A DNA stretch of 64,000 bases. It comes from Pedobacter alluvionis (GTDB lineage Bacteria; Bacteroidota; Bacteroidia; Sphingobacteriales; Sphingobacteriaceae). Below the pieces are notes generated by a model that searched no databases, was not told the DNA's origin, and worked only from the letters and a program-made list of their open reading frames with translations. The DNA lies in NCBI RefSeq assembly GCF_003664035.1, contig NZ_RCCK01000016.1, positions 124,001 to 188,000 of the forward strand, in the 5' to 3' direction. Shown here one piece after another: positions 37,513 to 47,600 of this stretch (positions are counted from its first letter, which is position 1; the number at the start of each line of letters is the position of its first letter). Position numbers and translations under genes: made by a program.

Positions 37513-38769
37513 TTATTGATTTTCTTTAATCTGCTTTTTGATTTTTTCGATCTCCAGCTGGGCTTTCAGAAGTTCTAGGTCGGTTTGCAGACTATCTAAC
37601 TTACTTTTTGGCGTAGGTAACTGATCGGTAAGCGATGCTTTAAGATCTTTGATTTCCTTGTCTTTCTTCAGCTGATCTATCTTCTGGTCATACTTCATCT
37701 CGTATAGTGTAGTCTTTATCATGGATGCGCTGTTTTCGAAACTTTTAGCTAAAGCCTCTGATGGCGCGCCATGTTCGGTATCCAGTTTAACCAGAGTGCC
37801 TGTTATGGGATCAAATTCAATCGAAGTCTTCTTTGTGGTAAATGATTTTGAACTAACGGGTACACAGGCAAGGCTTCCAAACTGTGGAAACGCAACGGAT
37901 TGACGAAATACGATCTGGTTTTTGCCATAAGCTACTCCCTTCATCTGCACCTCATAATAATCCGGAACGGTATATAAGATTCCTGGAACTGTTTTCGTCG
38001 TTTGATCAAAATTGGTCTTGATTACAGCAGTTTTACTAGAGGAGAGCCTTGTGATGTCGACGGTGATTGTCGCTGGGCCATCTATAGTCTGTGTACCCTG
38101 TTGGGGATCAATGACCTGGCTATACAAAACCTCTGTGATCTGCTCGACTGTTTTATTCTTTTCTTCAAGTACTTTCAAAAGGGCATAATATTCTGTTATC
38201 TCTTCTTTGATTGCGGCGATCTGTTTTTTGTCTTTTTTTGCTATTGCAGTGATGAGTCTGGTCTGTGCAGCAGTAATTTTTTTATTAAGGCTCCCAATCA
38301 TCACGGAGTTTCCTGTCCCTGCCATAGCGATCGTTTTAACTATCGATCCAGCACCTTTCAGCACACTTTCAAAGGTCTGTAGGGATTTATCCTCAAGTTC
38401 AGATTGTACACTTTGCAACACCCCCGCGCCACTTAGCCTGATGTTGGTATTGTTGCGCATAAAGAACAGTGCCTTTTCGTTTCCCTTTGCTAAAAATTGT
38501 CTGTCTGCATCATTTACGGTTACCGGCGAGACCTCGATATCTTTTATTGAAAATTCGGGAGCTTCCTCGGTACCGATCCCGTCAATGTATTTGATCTTAA
38601 TGGTTTTAAAGTAAGTAACCTTGATACTTAATAGAGTCTTTGGCGAAAAGTACACCAGTTCCCCAAGATTAGGCGTGTAGTTTCCGCTTAACTGACTGGT
38701 CTCCAGACGGTATGTTGAGCAACTGGCAAGGGTAATGCCGAGCATGGCGATAGCGTAGATAGATTTCAT
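37513..38769 (-). CDS. Lipoprotein with C-terminal coiled coil, unknown function
   Basis: The protein has 418 residues. It has a lipoprotein signal (TLASC, Cys17), a beta-rich N-terminal half with YTPNLGELVYFSPK, a mid helical hairpin (about 160-205, Lys/Ile-rich) and a C-terminal coiled coil (about 355-418) rich in Lys, Glu and Leu. It resembles DUF4831-type Bacteroidota lipoproteins only loosely. Its start overlaps the stop of the upstream gene by 4 bp, so the two are co-translated. Confidence 0.7.
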   Translation of the reverse strand: MKSIYAIAMLGITLASCSTYRLETSQLSGNYTPNLGELVYFSPKTLLSIKVTYFKTIKIKYIDGIGTEEAPEFSIKDIEVSPVTVNDADRQFLAKGNEKALFFMRNNTNIRLSGAGVLQSVQSELEDKSLQTFESVLKGAGSIVKTIAMAGTGNSVMIGSLNKKITAAQTRLITAIAKKDKKQIAAIKEEITEYYALLKVLEEKNKTVEQITEVLYSQVIDPQQGTQTIDGPATITVDITRLSSSKTAVIKTNFDQTTKTVPGILYTVPDYYEVQMKGVAYGKNQIVFRQSVAFPQFGSLACVPVSSKSFTTKKTSIEFDPITGTLVKLDTEHGAPSEALAKSFENSASMIKTTLYEMKYDQKIDQLKKDKEIKDLKASLTDQLPTPKSKLDSLQTDLELLKAQLEIEKIKKQIKENQ

Positions 38770-39227
38770 ATGTATATAAATTTGATGGCATTTTGGTTTG
38801 ATAGGGAAAGAAAATCACTGGCCTTTTTTAAATTATCGAATATTAAAAAATCGCGGTCGTCAGACTGTGTGTTCAGGAGAAAAACCTCCCTGGTATCGGT
38901 AATCCCAAAATTGAAAGCATGGAGCGTAGTTAATAAAAAACCAATAGAGAGTGGATAATTGTTTCCCGGAGTATTGGCGGCAAACAGGCTGACTTTTGTT
39001 TTTAAGTACATAACATAGTCATCGCAATCGAAAATATCCCTTCTGTATTTCTTGGGAGCAAGCTGGGCGTCTGTTTTGACCACAGACTGCAACCACGTTG
39101 CCGAGCTAACGGTCTGATAAGAGCTATCGGCAACTATTGTGATAAACCCGAAATGGTTTGGATCAACCAGTTTTCCAAGTGAAGTCAGCAGATCCTGATA
39201 GATAGTATTTTGTGATAAAATAGGCAT
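38766..39227 (-). CDS. Putative papain-like (lectin MOA C-terminal-like) protein
   Basis: The protein has 153 residues and no signal peptide. Its order of motifs, FDCDDYVMYLK (Cys68), YPLSIGFLLTTLHAFNFGI (His103) and VFLLNTQSD, recalls the cysteine-peptidase-like C-terminal domain of the Marasmius oreades agglutinin and its bacterial relatives. The Cys/His pair could form a catalytic dyad. This is a resemblance by eye only, so the function is open. The stop overlaps the start of the coiled-coil lipoprotein gene by 4 bp. Confidence 0.5.
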   Translation of the reverse strand: MPILSQNTIYQDLLTSLGKLVDPNHFGFITIVADSSYQTVSSATWLQSVVKTDAQLAPKKYRRDIFDCDDYVMYLKTKVSLFAANTPGNNYPLSIGFLLTTLHAFNFGITDTREVFLLNTQSDDRDFLIFDNLKKASDFLSLSNQNAIKFIYI

Positions 39228-39575
39228 GAGAGATACGTTTAAAAGTTATAAAAGAGTTAAGGATGATAAAAGCAGCACAATTTTAAGGTAAATGCTGTTA
39301 AAATATAATGCACCGGTGTTTGATTTATTGTCGACAAGTTTGTTGCTGACAACTTTATGGAATAAATATAGCTGTATACCATTACGCAATCAATACCTAT
39401 TACTGGGTATTTTTTAGTGAAGTGAATAGTAGTAAGTAGCCTTTTTTGATTGTTAGTAAGCTTTTCACACAATAGTTAAAAGAGCATCGGCCAGATATTG
39501 ATCTGTTAGTTTTGATGGATCTTTTATCGGCCGGAACACTGTTGAAGTATAAAAACAGCCTGTCGTAAAGTATAG
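39228..39575. other. Gap without a convincing gene
   Basis: A 71-codon minus-strand frame (39257-39472) has no family resemblance. The region should contain the promoter of the 38766-39227 gene. No repeat or RNA was recognised. Confidence 0.5.
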
Positions 39576-40049
39576 TTATTCTTTATTGCCCTGTGCAGTG
39601 CGGATCATTAAGCGTTCCATTTCAACGAAGATCTTAAATTCTTCCAAGATAAATTCTTTTGAATTTTCAGCCGTTAGTCCTGAAGTTATCCAAACTGAAT
39701 GATCATACTTTATATAATCCAGATCCTCGTTAATATTAAAAAAAGGTGGGTAGCGGTACTCATAGTCAGAAGCATAAACGATTTTGAACATTTGGCTGAA
39801 AGCATAATCAATACCGATCTCTTTTTTGATGGCCTTACCTGCAATCATCAATGCATAACAGTAAATCAGTTCGCCTTCGGTTCTTTCTACCTCAATTTAG
39901 AGGTCTTGAACTGATTTGCAGAAATATTTTTCCCGTTCCTCAGTAAGCTCATCATCCAGGCCCGTCAAAATAAAAAGATTTTCACTTTCACAGCCCCGCT
40001 TTAAAGCACTTACTGCCCATTCAACAAGCTTTTTGCTGTCAAACTGTAT
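39576..40049 (-). pseudogene. Truncated gene of unknown family with an internal stop
   Basis: The 91-residue frame 39576-39851 continues upstream in the same frame, through an in-frame TAA near 39897, to about 40045. There it begins inside QFDSKKLVEWAVSALKRG with no start codon. The joined reading (about 150 residues) is acidic and aromatic-rich (DYEYRYPPFFNINEDLDYIK). In size and composition it resembles Bacteroidota immunity-type proteins, but no family is recognised. It was cut at the same point where the TraG remnant begins on the other strand. Confidence 0.65.
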
Positions 40050-40664
40050 GCGTTATCCGGCAATGATTTTACATTTGACGTGAATAATCCGGAAGAGCCG
40101 AAAATTGTTAGTATCGGCGACAACCCTCAGAAACTGCAAATCTACGGGGCAGTGATTTCGTTTTACATTTCCAGGATGATTAAGCTGGTCAACCGCAAGG
40201 GGCAGCAGAAAAGCAGTCTGGTATTTGATGAGTTCCCGACCATTTATTTCAATAATATGGACAGCCTGATCGCAACGGCAAGGAGCAATAAAGTGGCTAC
40301 GACGATTGCCGTCCAGGACTTTAGTCAGCTGAAAAAGGATTACGGCGCAGAACAGGCGGAAGTGATTACTGGCATTGTAGGTAACGTCATTAGCGGGCAG
40401 GTGACCGGGGGAACGGCAAAGAACATTTCGGACAGCTTCGGGAAAATTGAACAGGACATTAGTGAGAACTATAAAAAGATAAAACGGAAAGTTGACGAAC
40501 TGATAGGGACGGAGCTTGATTTGTTAAGCGCAAAATAGGCCGTAAGGGACTCCGAGCAGAAAGCGGCAGAGGAAGCATCGGAACTGGATGGCCAGGATCC
40601 AAATGCACCGGAAAAGCAGCAGGACGATGGGCAACAAGCGCCCGATCAGGCCTTGTCAATGTAA
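40050..40664 (+). pseudogene. Remnant of TraG/VirD4-type conjugation coupling ATPase
   Basis: The open frame from about 40050 reads LSGNDFTFDVNNPEEPK and then KSSLVFDEFPTIYF, ARSNKVATTIAVQDFSQLKKDYG and GIVGNVISGQVTGGTAKN. This is the C-terminal half of the conjugative-transposon coupling ATPase of Bacteroidota, with the Walker B-like DEFP. The N-terminal half is absent. After FGKI about 100 residues are missing and the frame joins ENYKKIKRKVDELI. A TAG stop at 40536 interrupts, yet the same frame continues with a Gln/Asp/Pro-rich tail to 40664. It is a relic of an integrative conjugative element. GC is clearly higher than in neighbouring genes. Confidence 0.85.
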
Positions 40665-40794
40665 TTCGCTCCTTTGCTTTAAGCTGCCTGACCTGCATCG
40701 TTTATTCGTTTCCATGTCAGTATACAAGGTGGAAACTTAATTATTTGTTAACAGTAGTGTGTTACTTTTACAAGTAAATCCTAATTAAGCCATT

Positions 40795-42201
40795 ATGAGA
40801 AGTACATTACATATCTCTAAAAGGAGCTGTCTGAATTGGATGTGTATGGCTGCCTGCCTGGTAGTCATTCAGACCTCTTGTAAAAAAGACAAAAATACCA
40901 GGCCGGATTATCCAGTCGGCTCCAACGAAAACATCAATACCTGGATATTAGACAGCTTGAAACGTTATTATTACTGGACGGAATCACTTCCAGCTAAGCC
41001 AAACCTTAGCATTGCGCCGAAGGAATTTTTCACCTCAATTCGCAGCGGTTCGGATCGCTTCTCCTATATCATATTGCCAAACGACCCCGCGTCTTACCCC
41101 CCAAGCAGTAGAGGCAAATATGGCTTTGATTATAGTACGGTCAAAGAATTGAATACAGGACAAGTAATTGGCGTCATCAGGCAGGTTTTAAGTGAGTCAC
41201 CAGCCTCTAGAAACGGATTAAAAAGAGGTGATCTTATAAGAAAAATCAACGGAAAACTGCTTAGCGAAGCAAATGCAGAAACACTACAGGCGGAGCTACT
41301 GGCTTCAAATCAGGTAAGCCTTGGTCTGGCCGAACTATCTGGCAACTCTTTGGTAGATACGCGTTCGGTGGAAGTTTCAACGGGTGTAATATTAGACCAG
41401 CGCGAGATTAGCCGCATATTAGAAAGTGGGGGCAGAACAATTGGTTACCTTAATTTTGATACTTTCAATCCAGGCCTTGCCGGTTCCCTGCTTAATGTTT
41501 TTGCAAATTTTAAAGGAAGTGGTATTTCAGATCTGATACTTGACCTGCGCTATAATGGAGGGGGACAAGTTGCAGAGGCGGCTGGATTATGTACGCTCAT
41601 TGCAGGGCTCCCTTACGATAAACCATTCATAACATATAGAGGCAATAAAAACGGAGGGACAAGAACAGAGTCTATAGGAAGTGCCGCAACATTTGACGGA
41701 ACCGTAAATTTTAGCACGCTTTTGCAGAATAATCTGGGATTGACCAAAGTGTATATACTGGGCACTGGAGCTACAGCTTCGGCATCAGAGGTAATGATCA
41801 ACAACCTGAAACCGTACATACAGGTCATTTTGATCGGTGAAAAGACAAGGGGTAAAGATGAGGCATCTTTTAGAATCTTTGATGATCGCAAGCCAAAACT
41901 GGTAGATTGGGAAATGCATCCAATCATTTATAAATTATTCAATGCTGCCGGTAATGGTGGGTATAGTAACGGGATCGGCCCAGACATCAGCGTTAATGAA
42001 CTGGAAACGCTTCCTTTACTACCTTTTGGGGATGTAAATGATCCGCTAATAAAAGCAGCATTATCCAGAATTACTGGTAAAACGAAGGTGGCACTGTCAG
42101 CTTTAAAGCAAGATAGGGCTGGTGCATTTAAGATAGGTAGTGTGTTAACCAATACACACCTACTAGCGACAGAAAATAGCATAGTTATTACACATAGATA
42201 A
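40795..42201 (+). CDS. S41-family (tail-specific type) periplasmic peptidase lipoprotein
   Basis: The protein has 468 residues with a lipoprotein signal (QTSC, Cys29, then KKDK). A PDZ domain (about 110-185, ESPASRNGLKRGDLIRKING) precedes the S41 catalytic core. Ser329 in TASASE and Lys354 in EKTRGK are spaced 25 residues apart, exactly as in Tsp/CtpA enzymes, so it should be active. It probably degrades misfolded or marked envelope proteins. It lies just upstream of the ECF sigma gene but with a separate 64-bp gap. Confidence 0.92.
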   Translation: MRSTLHISKRSCLNWMCMAACLVVIQTSCKKDKNTRPDYPVGSNENINTWILDSLKRYYYWTESLPAKPNLSIAPKEFFTSIRSGSDRFSYIILPNDPASYPPSSRGKYGFDYSTVKELNTGQVIGVIRQVLSESPASRNGLKRGDLIRKINGKLLSEANAETLQAELLASNQVSLGLAELSGNSLVDTRSVEVSTGVILDQREISRILESGGRTIGYLNFDTFNPGLAGSLLNVFANFKGSGISDLILDLRYNGGGQVAEAAGLCTLIAGLPYDKPFITYRGNKNGGTRTESIGSAATFDGTVNFSTLLQNNLGLTKVYILGTGATASASEVMINNLKPYIQVILIGEKTRGKDEASFRIFDDRKPKLVDWEMHPIIYKLFNAAGNGGYSNGIGPDISVNELETLPLLPFGDVNDPLIKAALSRITGKTKVALSALKQDRAGAFKIGSVLTNTHLLATENSIVITHR

Positions 42202-42265
42202 TCTTGATTATTTAATACTTAGTTAATATTAGGCTGGTAACTTTCCACCGTTAACCTCATCACCT

Positions 42266-42877
42266 ATGAAACAACACATGGAAAACCTAACTAATCAACA
42301 AATGCTTGGGCTGGTACGCTCAGGAGATGATTCAGCTTTTCATGAATTTTACCGCCGGAACCGAAATAAGGTGATGGGTTTTGCTTACCGCTTTCTGAAG
42401 GATCAGGAAGAAGCAAAGGAATTGACCCAGGAGATATTTGTCAATCTTTGGGAAAATAAGGAAAAAATAGATCCCGATAAGCAACCGGAAGCCTTATTGT
42501 TTATTATGGTTCGAAGCAGGTTTCTTGATTCCTTAAAGCGTAAGGCAAGTCAGTCCCGTTATGTGGAGCGGGAGCTTCAGGTGGAACCATGCACTTCTTC
42601 AACGGATCACTACATAAACTTTAAAGATTGCGGAGAGATCGCATCACTGGCTATTGAGAACTTACCAAAACAGGCTAAGATAATCTATTTGTTAAGCCGG
42701 AACAACGGGTGGTCACATAAGGAAATCTCTGATCACATGCACATTTCAAAAAAGACGGTCAATAATCAGATCACAAAGTCAATCGGGCACATCCGCGGCT
42801 ATTTCAAACACCTATCTCCTGAAACTGTGCTAATGGCATTCCTGCTATTTCGGTCACTTCTTCCCGAATATCTTTAG
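42266..42877 (+). CDS. ECF sigma factor, FecI/RpoE type
   Basis: The protein has 203 residues. Region 2 (FHEFYRRNRNKVMGFAYRFL, DQEEAKELTQEIFVNLWEN) and region 4 (LPKQAKIIYLLSRNNGWSHKEIS, then HISKKTVNNQITKSI) are both complete. ATG 42266 gives five residues before a second Met at MENL. It should direct RNA polymerase to the FecR/TonB-receptor genes downstream; the two repeated promoter-like elements at 43242 and 43398 are the candidate targets. Release from FecR in response to substrate binding is the known scheme for such loci. Confidence 0.93.
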   Translation: MKQHMENLTNQQMLGLVRSGDDSAFHEFYRRNRNKVMGFAYRFLKDQEEAKELTQEIFVNLWENKEKIDPDKQPEALLFIMVRSRFLDSLKRKASQSRYVERELQVEPCTSSTDHYINFKDCGEIASLAIENLPKQAKIIYLLSRNNGWSHKEISDHMHISKKTVNNQITKSIGHIRGYFKHLSPETVLMAFLLFRSLLPEYL

Positions 42878-43241
42878 TTCATTCTGCGCTGACAATAACC
42901 CATCCTCGATCTTTTTTTATTTGCCCTTACGGGCAATTTGTGTTTTAAGATCTCGACACCCTAGTTTGGCGCGTTGCGGACCCGCTACTTTCAGGTTACA
43001 CCCAAAAATTGCCAGTCAACATATACAGCATATCCCAACTACACTGTCATTTAAGTAATTGATAATTGCCTGTTAATTATCAAAGATTTGCCTATAGGCT
43101 TGGTGGCTGCTTCCAGTCCCACATTTCAAGACACCTGCGTTTTTGTACGTAGACAGGCATAGCCTTGATAGGCGCCTTTTTCATCGTAGCTGCTAAAATT
43201 ATTTAGCTGTAAATGAGTTAATTAAAAATTTTTGTTAAAAG
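42878..43241. other. Gap with two small hairpins
   Basis: TTGCCC-TTAC-GGGCAA (42921-42936), followed by a T-rich stretch, may end the sigma-factor transcript. A 9-bp hairpin TTGATAATT/AATTATCAA spans 43059-43083. No gene is recognised. Confidence 0.45.
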
Positions 43242-43284
43242 CGGATAGGTATATAGGCGGTTTCATTCTTAATACATATATATA
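43242..43284 (+). promoter_or_regulatory. Candidate ECF-sigma promoter, copy 1
   Basis: The sequence cggat-aggtata ... ggcg ... acatatata closely matches the element at 43398, with the same internal spacing (offset 156 bp). The conserved GGTATA and ACATATATA blocks are about 25 bp apart. It ends about 5 bp before a 13-codon ATG frame (43289-43330). Confidence 0.5.
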
Positions 43285-43288
43285 AGAG

Positions 43289-43330
43289 ATGGAAGCTACA
43301 GAAACATCATCAAGCGTAAGCATCTTTTAA
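43289..43330 (+). other. 13-codon open frame behind the first promoter-like element
   Basis: An ATG at 43289 opens MEATETSSSVSIF and stops at 43328. It begins right after promoter-like copy 1, so it may be a leaderless small peptide or leader. Chance is quite possible at this length. Confidence 0.25.
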
Positions 43331-43397
43331 ATATAAGTTGAAAATTATAATGCTGAAAATGAATTGATTACAATTATTTTAAAATAAAATGCAATAC

Positions 43398-43440
43398 CGG
43401 ATGGGTATAGGGGCGATCTCAGTCGTACCACATATATACG
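43398..43440 (+). promoter_or_regulatory. Candidate ECF-sigma promoter, copy 2
   Basis: Repeats the element at 43242 (cggat, ggtata, ggcg, tca, acatatata in register). It ends 32 bp before the GTG start of fecR, so it is the probable promoter of the FecR/TonB-receptor operon. Confidence 0.55.
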
Positions 43441-43471
43441 ACATCATTAAATTAAAATACAAAACTGAATA

Positions 43472-44500
43472 GTGAAAAATAACGAAGAAATAAGAAAACT
43501 GTTTAAACTCTATCTGGAAGGCAAAGCAGACCAGCAGCAGGAGGAAACATTGCTGCGCTATCTGGATAGTGCAAAAAGTGATGACAGTCAGTTTTCTGAC
43601 CTGATACAAGAAGCCTGGAGTAAAGAAGCTTCAGTACGGGAGGACTCTTCAGAAGTAGATTTGGAATTTGGAGAAATATTAGCGAAAGCGACTATAAGAC
43701 AGCAACGGAAAAGTCAGCGCTTTCAGGTACTAAAGTATGCTGCGTCGATTGCCCTTGTTTTTTCAGCTGTATTAGGCTGGTACAGCTACCAGAGAAATCA
43801 GGTGAAGCCAGCAGAAGCCATTAAAATGCTTAGCCTGACTACGCTTCAGGGAGAAAAAGTAAAGATTCTTCTTTCAGACAGTACTGTTGTATTTCTGGGA
43901 GGCTCCTCTACACTAAAATGGCCTTCACGTTTTGTTAAAGGCCATCATCGTAATATCCGCTTGGAAGGAGAAGGATTTTTTGAAGTAAAACGTGATATAC
44001 TTAGTCCTTTTGTTGTTCACTCAGGCAACATTCAAACCCAGGTTTTAGGCACTTCCTTTAACATCACTGCCTACCCTTCCGATAATATATTCAGTGTGGC
44101 GGTGCGGACGGGTAAAGTTCGTGTATCTGAAAGTGATAAAGGCGTATTAAAAAAATTGTCCCTGCTCACTCCGGGCATGAAGCTCGATTACTATAACAAA
44201 GATCAGCGGTATGTGGTCGGCACGGCGAAAGCCAGAGACATCAACAGCTGGACAACAAACCGCTTTATTTTTAAGGATGATAACCTCTTTACCATGCTCA
44301 GTAAATTGGAAAGGTACTATAAGGTGCGGTTTGAGCTGAAGTCGCCTTGCCTGGCAGGCAGACGTCAGTTTAATGCGACATTCAATCAGAAAAGCATTAA
44401 AGAGGTAATGGAACAGGTACGGATGATGAGTGGAGATAATATACACTATAAAATAACCAAGGACACACTAATTACTGTATGGGGGGAGGACTGTAAATGA
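43472..44500 (+). CDS. FecR-family anti-sigma factor
   Basis: The protein has 342 residues from a GTG start. The cytoplasmic N terminus is the usual helical sigma-binding region (about 1-80, LYLEGKADQQQEETLLRYL). One membrane helix follows (about 86-105), then the periplasmic FecR domain (about 120-215, TTLQGEKVKILLSDSTVVFLG) and a C-terminal DUF4974 secretin-like domain (about 265-335, RFIFKDDNLFTMLSKLERYY). It should hold the ECF sigma factor inactive and receive the signal from the STN domain of the TonB receptor encoded next. Confidence 0.94.
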   Translation: MKNNEEIRKLFKLYLEGKADQQQEETLLRYLDSAKSDDSQFSDLIQEAWSKEASVREDSSEVDLEFGEILAKATIRQQRKSQRFQVLKYAASIALVFSAVLGWYSYQRNQVKPAEAIKMLSLTTLQGEKVKILLSDSTVVFLGGSSTLKWPSRFVKGHHRNIRLEGEGFFEVKRDILSPFVVHSGNIQTQVLGTSFNITAYPSDNIFSVAVRTGKVRVSESDKGVLKKLSLLTPGMKLDYYNKDQRYVVGTAKARDINSWTTNRFIFKDDNLFTMLSKLERYYKVRFELKSPCLAGRRQFNATFNQKSIKEVMEQVRMMSGDNIHYKITKDTLITVWGEDCK

Positions 44501-44583
44501 TCATTTAATTACTTAAGGAACCCGCGCCAAATAAAGCTTTTAAGCTGGCCTAAATAAGTATAGCAAATAAATTTTAACAAAAA

Positions 44584-44605
44584 CCGCCCTGCGTCAACAG
44601 GGCGG
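44584..44605. other. GC-rich hairpin in the leader of the TonB receptor
   Basis: CCGCCCTG-CGTCAA-CAGGGCGG forms an 8-bp GC stem. On the + strand A runs follow, so it is not a + terminator. On the minus strand a T5 run follows. It may be an mRNA processing or stability element between fecR and the receptor. Confidence 0.45.
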
Positions 44606-44657
44606 CCGTAAAAAAAAATGTTTTTAACTCGTGAAAATTAAAAAACACAATAAACCT

Positions 44658-47600
44658 ATGAAAATAGGTTCATACTTCGATATACTAAAGTATTTTTTCC
44701 TTGAAAGGTTCAGGGCAATGTCAGCATTGTGCCTGCTGCCCCTTGTATTATTCCAACCAGTATCAGTATACGCAACTGTAAACCAGGCCGCAGACAAAAA
44801 AATCAGCATGAAACTAAATTCGGTGACATTGCCGCAAGCAATTACCGAGCTACAACATAAAGCTGACTGTATTATAAATTATGACAAATTGATTTTTAAT
44901 GCGGGCCAGAAAGTTAGCGTGGAATTTAAAGACGAATACCTTCAAAATGCCCTAAAGAAGCTTTTGGCCAACACACGTGTAGGTTTCAGGAATATTGATG
45001 ACAATACGATCATTTTATATAAACTGCCGGATCCTGTAAAACCGGGAAAAATTTCCGGTAAAATTGTGGATGAAAAGGGAGAAACCCTGCCTGGTGCTTC
45101 TATTAAGGTAGTCGAAACAGGTGCAGGTACACAGACCGGAGTAGATGGAAGTTATACGTTAAGTGTCAATCCGGGAACATATACAGTAGAAGTAAGCTAT
45201 ATTTCTTTTCAGACCCAGCGAATAACTGGTGTCGTAGTAAAAGAGGGCAAAAATACACCTTTGGAAATTTCTCTTAAGCCTGATACCAAAGGACTGAAAG
45301 AAGTAGTGGTCACGGCAGGCTATAAAAAAGCCTCGACTGCGGGCCTTTTGACTAAACAAAAAAACGCTTCCGAAATCAGCAATGGTATTAGTGCCGAGCA
45401 GATCGCAAGAACTCCCGATAAGAACATCGGAGAAAGCTTAAAAAGGATCAGTGGGGTGAGTACGGTGGATAATAAATTCATCTTGGTCCGGGGTATTGGC
45501 GAACGCTATAATTCCGCAATGTTAGACGGAACTGTGTTGCCCAGTACCGAAGCGCAGAGCCGGAATTTTTCTTTTGACCTGATCCCTTCTAACCTGGTAG
45601 ATAACGTAGTGGTAAGCAAAACGGTTACCCCGGATATGAATGCCAGTTTTGGTGGTGGACTGATCCAGATCAACACAAAAGATATACCGAATGAAAACTT
45701 TATGAGCTTTACTACCGGGGCTTCTTACAATGACCAAACTACAGGGAAGGATTTTTTGAGCCATAAACGGGGGAAGTATGATTACTTAGGTTTTGATGAT
45801 GGTAGGCGCAAATTTCCGAAAAATTTGGTGCCAGTTCAGGGTGCAACGGAGGAATTTGTCACCGAACAAAGCAAAAAATTCACTAATGACAATTTCACGA
45901 TTTATAACTATAAGGCGGCTCCTTCACAGAATTATCAGTTCAGTATGGGCCGTTTGTTGGCATTGGATACATTAAGTACCAATAAATTTGGCTTTACTGG
46001 TTCTTTAAGTTATCGGAATACCCAAAATATTAATGAGATTAACCAACAGACAAGAAGTAATTCCTGGTACGACCTAACCAATAATACAGGGAAGTCTTAT
46101 GGTTTTAATACGACTCTTGGCGGCTTGCTTAATTTTGGTTTACAACTAGGTAAAAACCGCTTTAGTTTGCGCAATACATATACTCATTTATATGACAACA
46201 CATTGGTACGCATTACAGGCTATAATGACAACGCTGAACCTTTTGATCCTGTTACATTACCTCCTAACCGTATTCAGGAAGCTGACGATCCCGCTTTTAC
46301 CGATCTTCTTCAAAATAAGCTAAGTGGTCAACATCAATTGAAGAAATTAAAAATCGAATGGGATTTTGCCAGAACAACGGTTAACAGAGAGGAGAAGGAT
46401 TTGGGTATCGCTGAAAAGGCATTGAGGAAAGTTGGGCCGGAATATCAGTATTTTTACATATTCGGTAACACCACGGAACCGCGTATTGATCCTACCTCAA
46501 GACAGTACTATCACAATAAAGAACAGCATTATTCGTGGGATATCGCCGCAACAGTTCCATTTGATCTCGGACAATCAAGGAATACGATGAAGACAGGTTA
46601 TTTTGGAAATCGGAAAAAGGCAGAATTTGACTGGCAGATTGTACCTTTTGTAGCAAATTTTGCTACGCTAACGGACAGTTTAGTTTACCTTCCCATTGGC
46701 GAAATGATCAAGCCTGAAAACCTTGGGCCAAACGGGTTTAAGTTTATACCAATATATGCCGACAGTTATTCCGGTAGAAGCAGTAATCATGCGGGCTTTG
46801 TCATGTTTGACAACCGTCTGATGGATAAACTGCGCATAGTATGGGGTTTAAGAGCTGAATATTATAAATATACGGAAATCAACAATGGAAGTAATTCAAA
46901 GGAAAGCGTCTTTAGTATCAAACCTGATCCCCGTTGGCAATGGCTGCCCTCTGCTAATGTAACATATAGTCCATTTTCTTCGCTAAACCTAAGGGCTGCT
47001 TATTCAAGTAGTGTTGTTCGTCCTGAGATGATGGACAATAGCCAATTCTTTCGTTACAGCGCCTATTTGGGGGCTCAATATGGTAATCAGGGTCTATTCA
47101 GTACGCGCATCAATAGCTGGGACATTAAATCAGAATGGTTTCCTGGTCTTGGTGAGATCCTTTCGGTTGGCGGGTTTTACAAAAAATTTGATAAACCTGC
47201 GGAGCTGACTGTGTTTCCTAATGGAAGCGGTGAACCGCAATACTACTTAAGGAGTTCTGATTATGCCAAAGTTTATGGATTAGAGCTGGAACTGCGCAAG
47301 AGCTTAGGATTTATTTTTGATTCGGAACTTATTCGAAATGTAAGCCTTTTCGGTAACCTAACTCTACAAAAATCCGAAGTTAAAAGTACTTTTACCGAAA
47401 ATAATCCAAATCCGGATCTTCCGCCACTCGAGCTTTCCAGCAAACAGAACCGCTCAATGTATGGGCAGACACCCTATATGATAAACGGCGGAATGCAATA
47501 TACGGGACAGCACCTTGGCTTAAATCTAATGTACAATAAATCAGGGACAAAGACCTATCTGGCAAGCTCACAGTCGGATTTTGTGGAATACGAAAGGCCT

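Noticed and set aside
39257..39472. 71-codon minus-strand frame
   Set aside because: Looks like chance in AT-rich intergenic DNA; no family resemblance.
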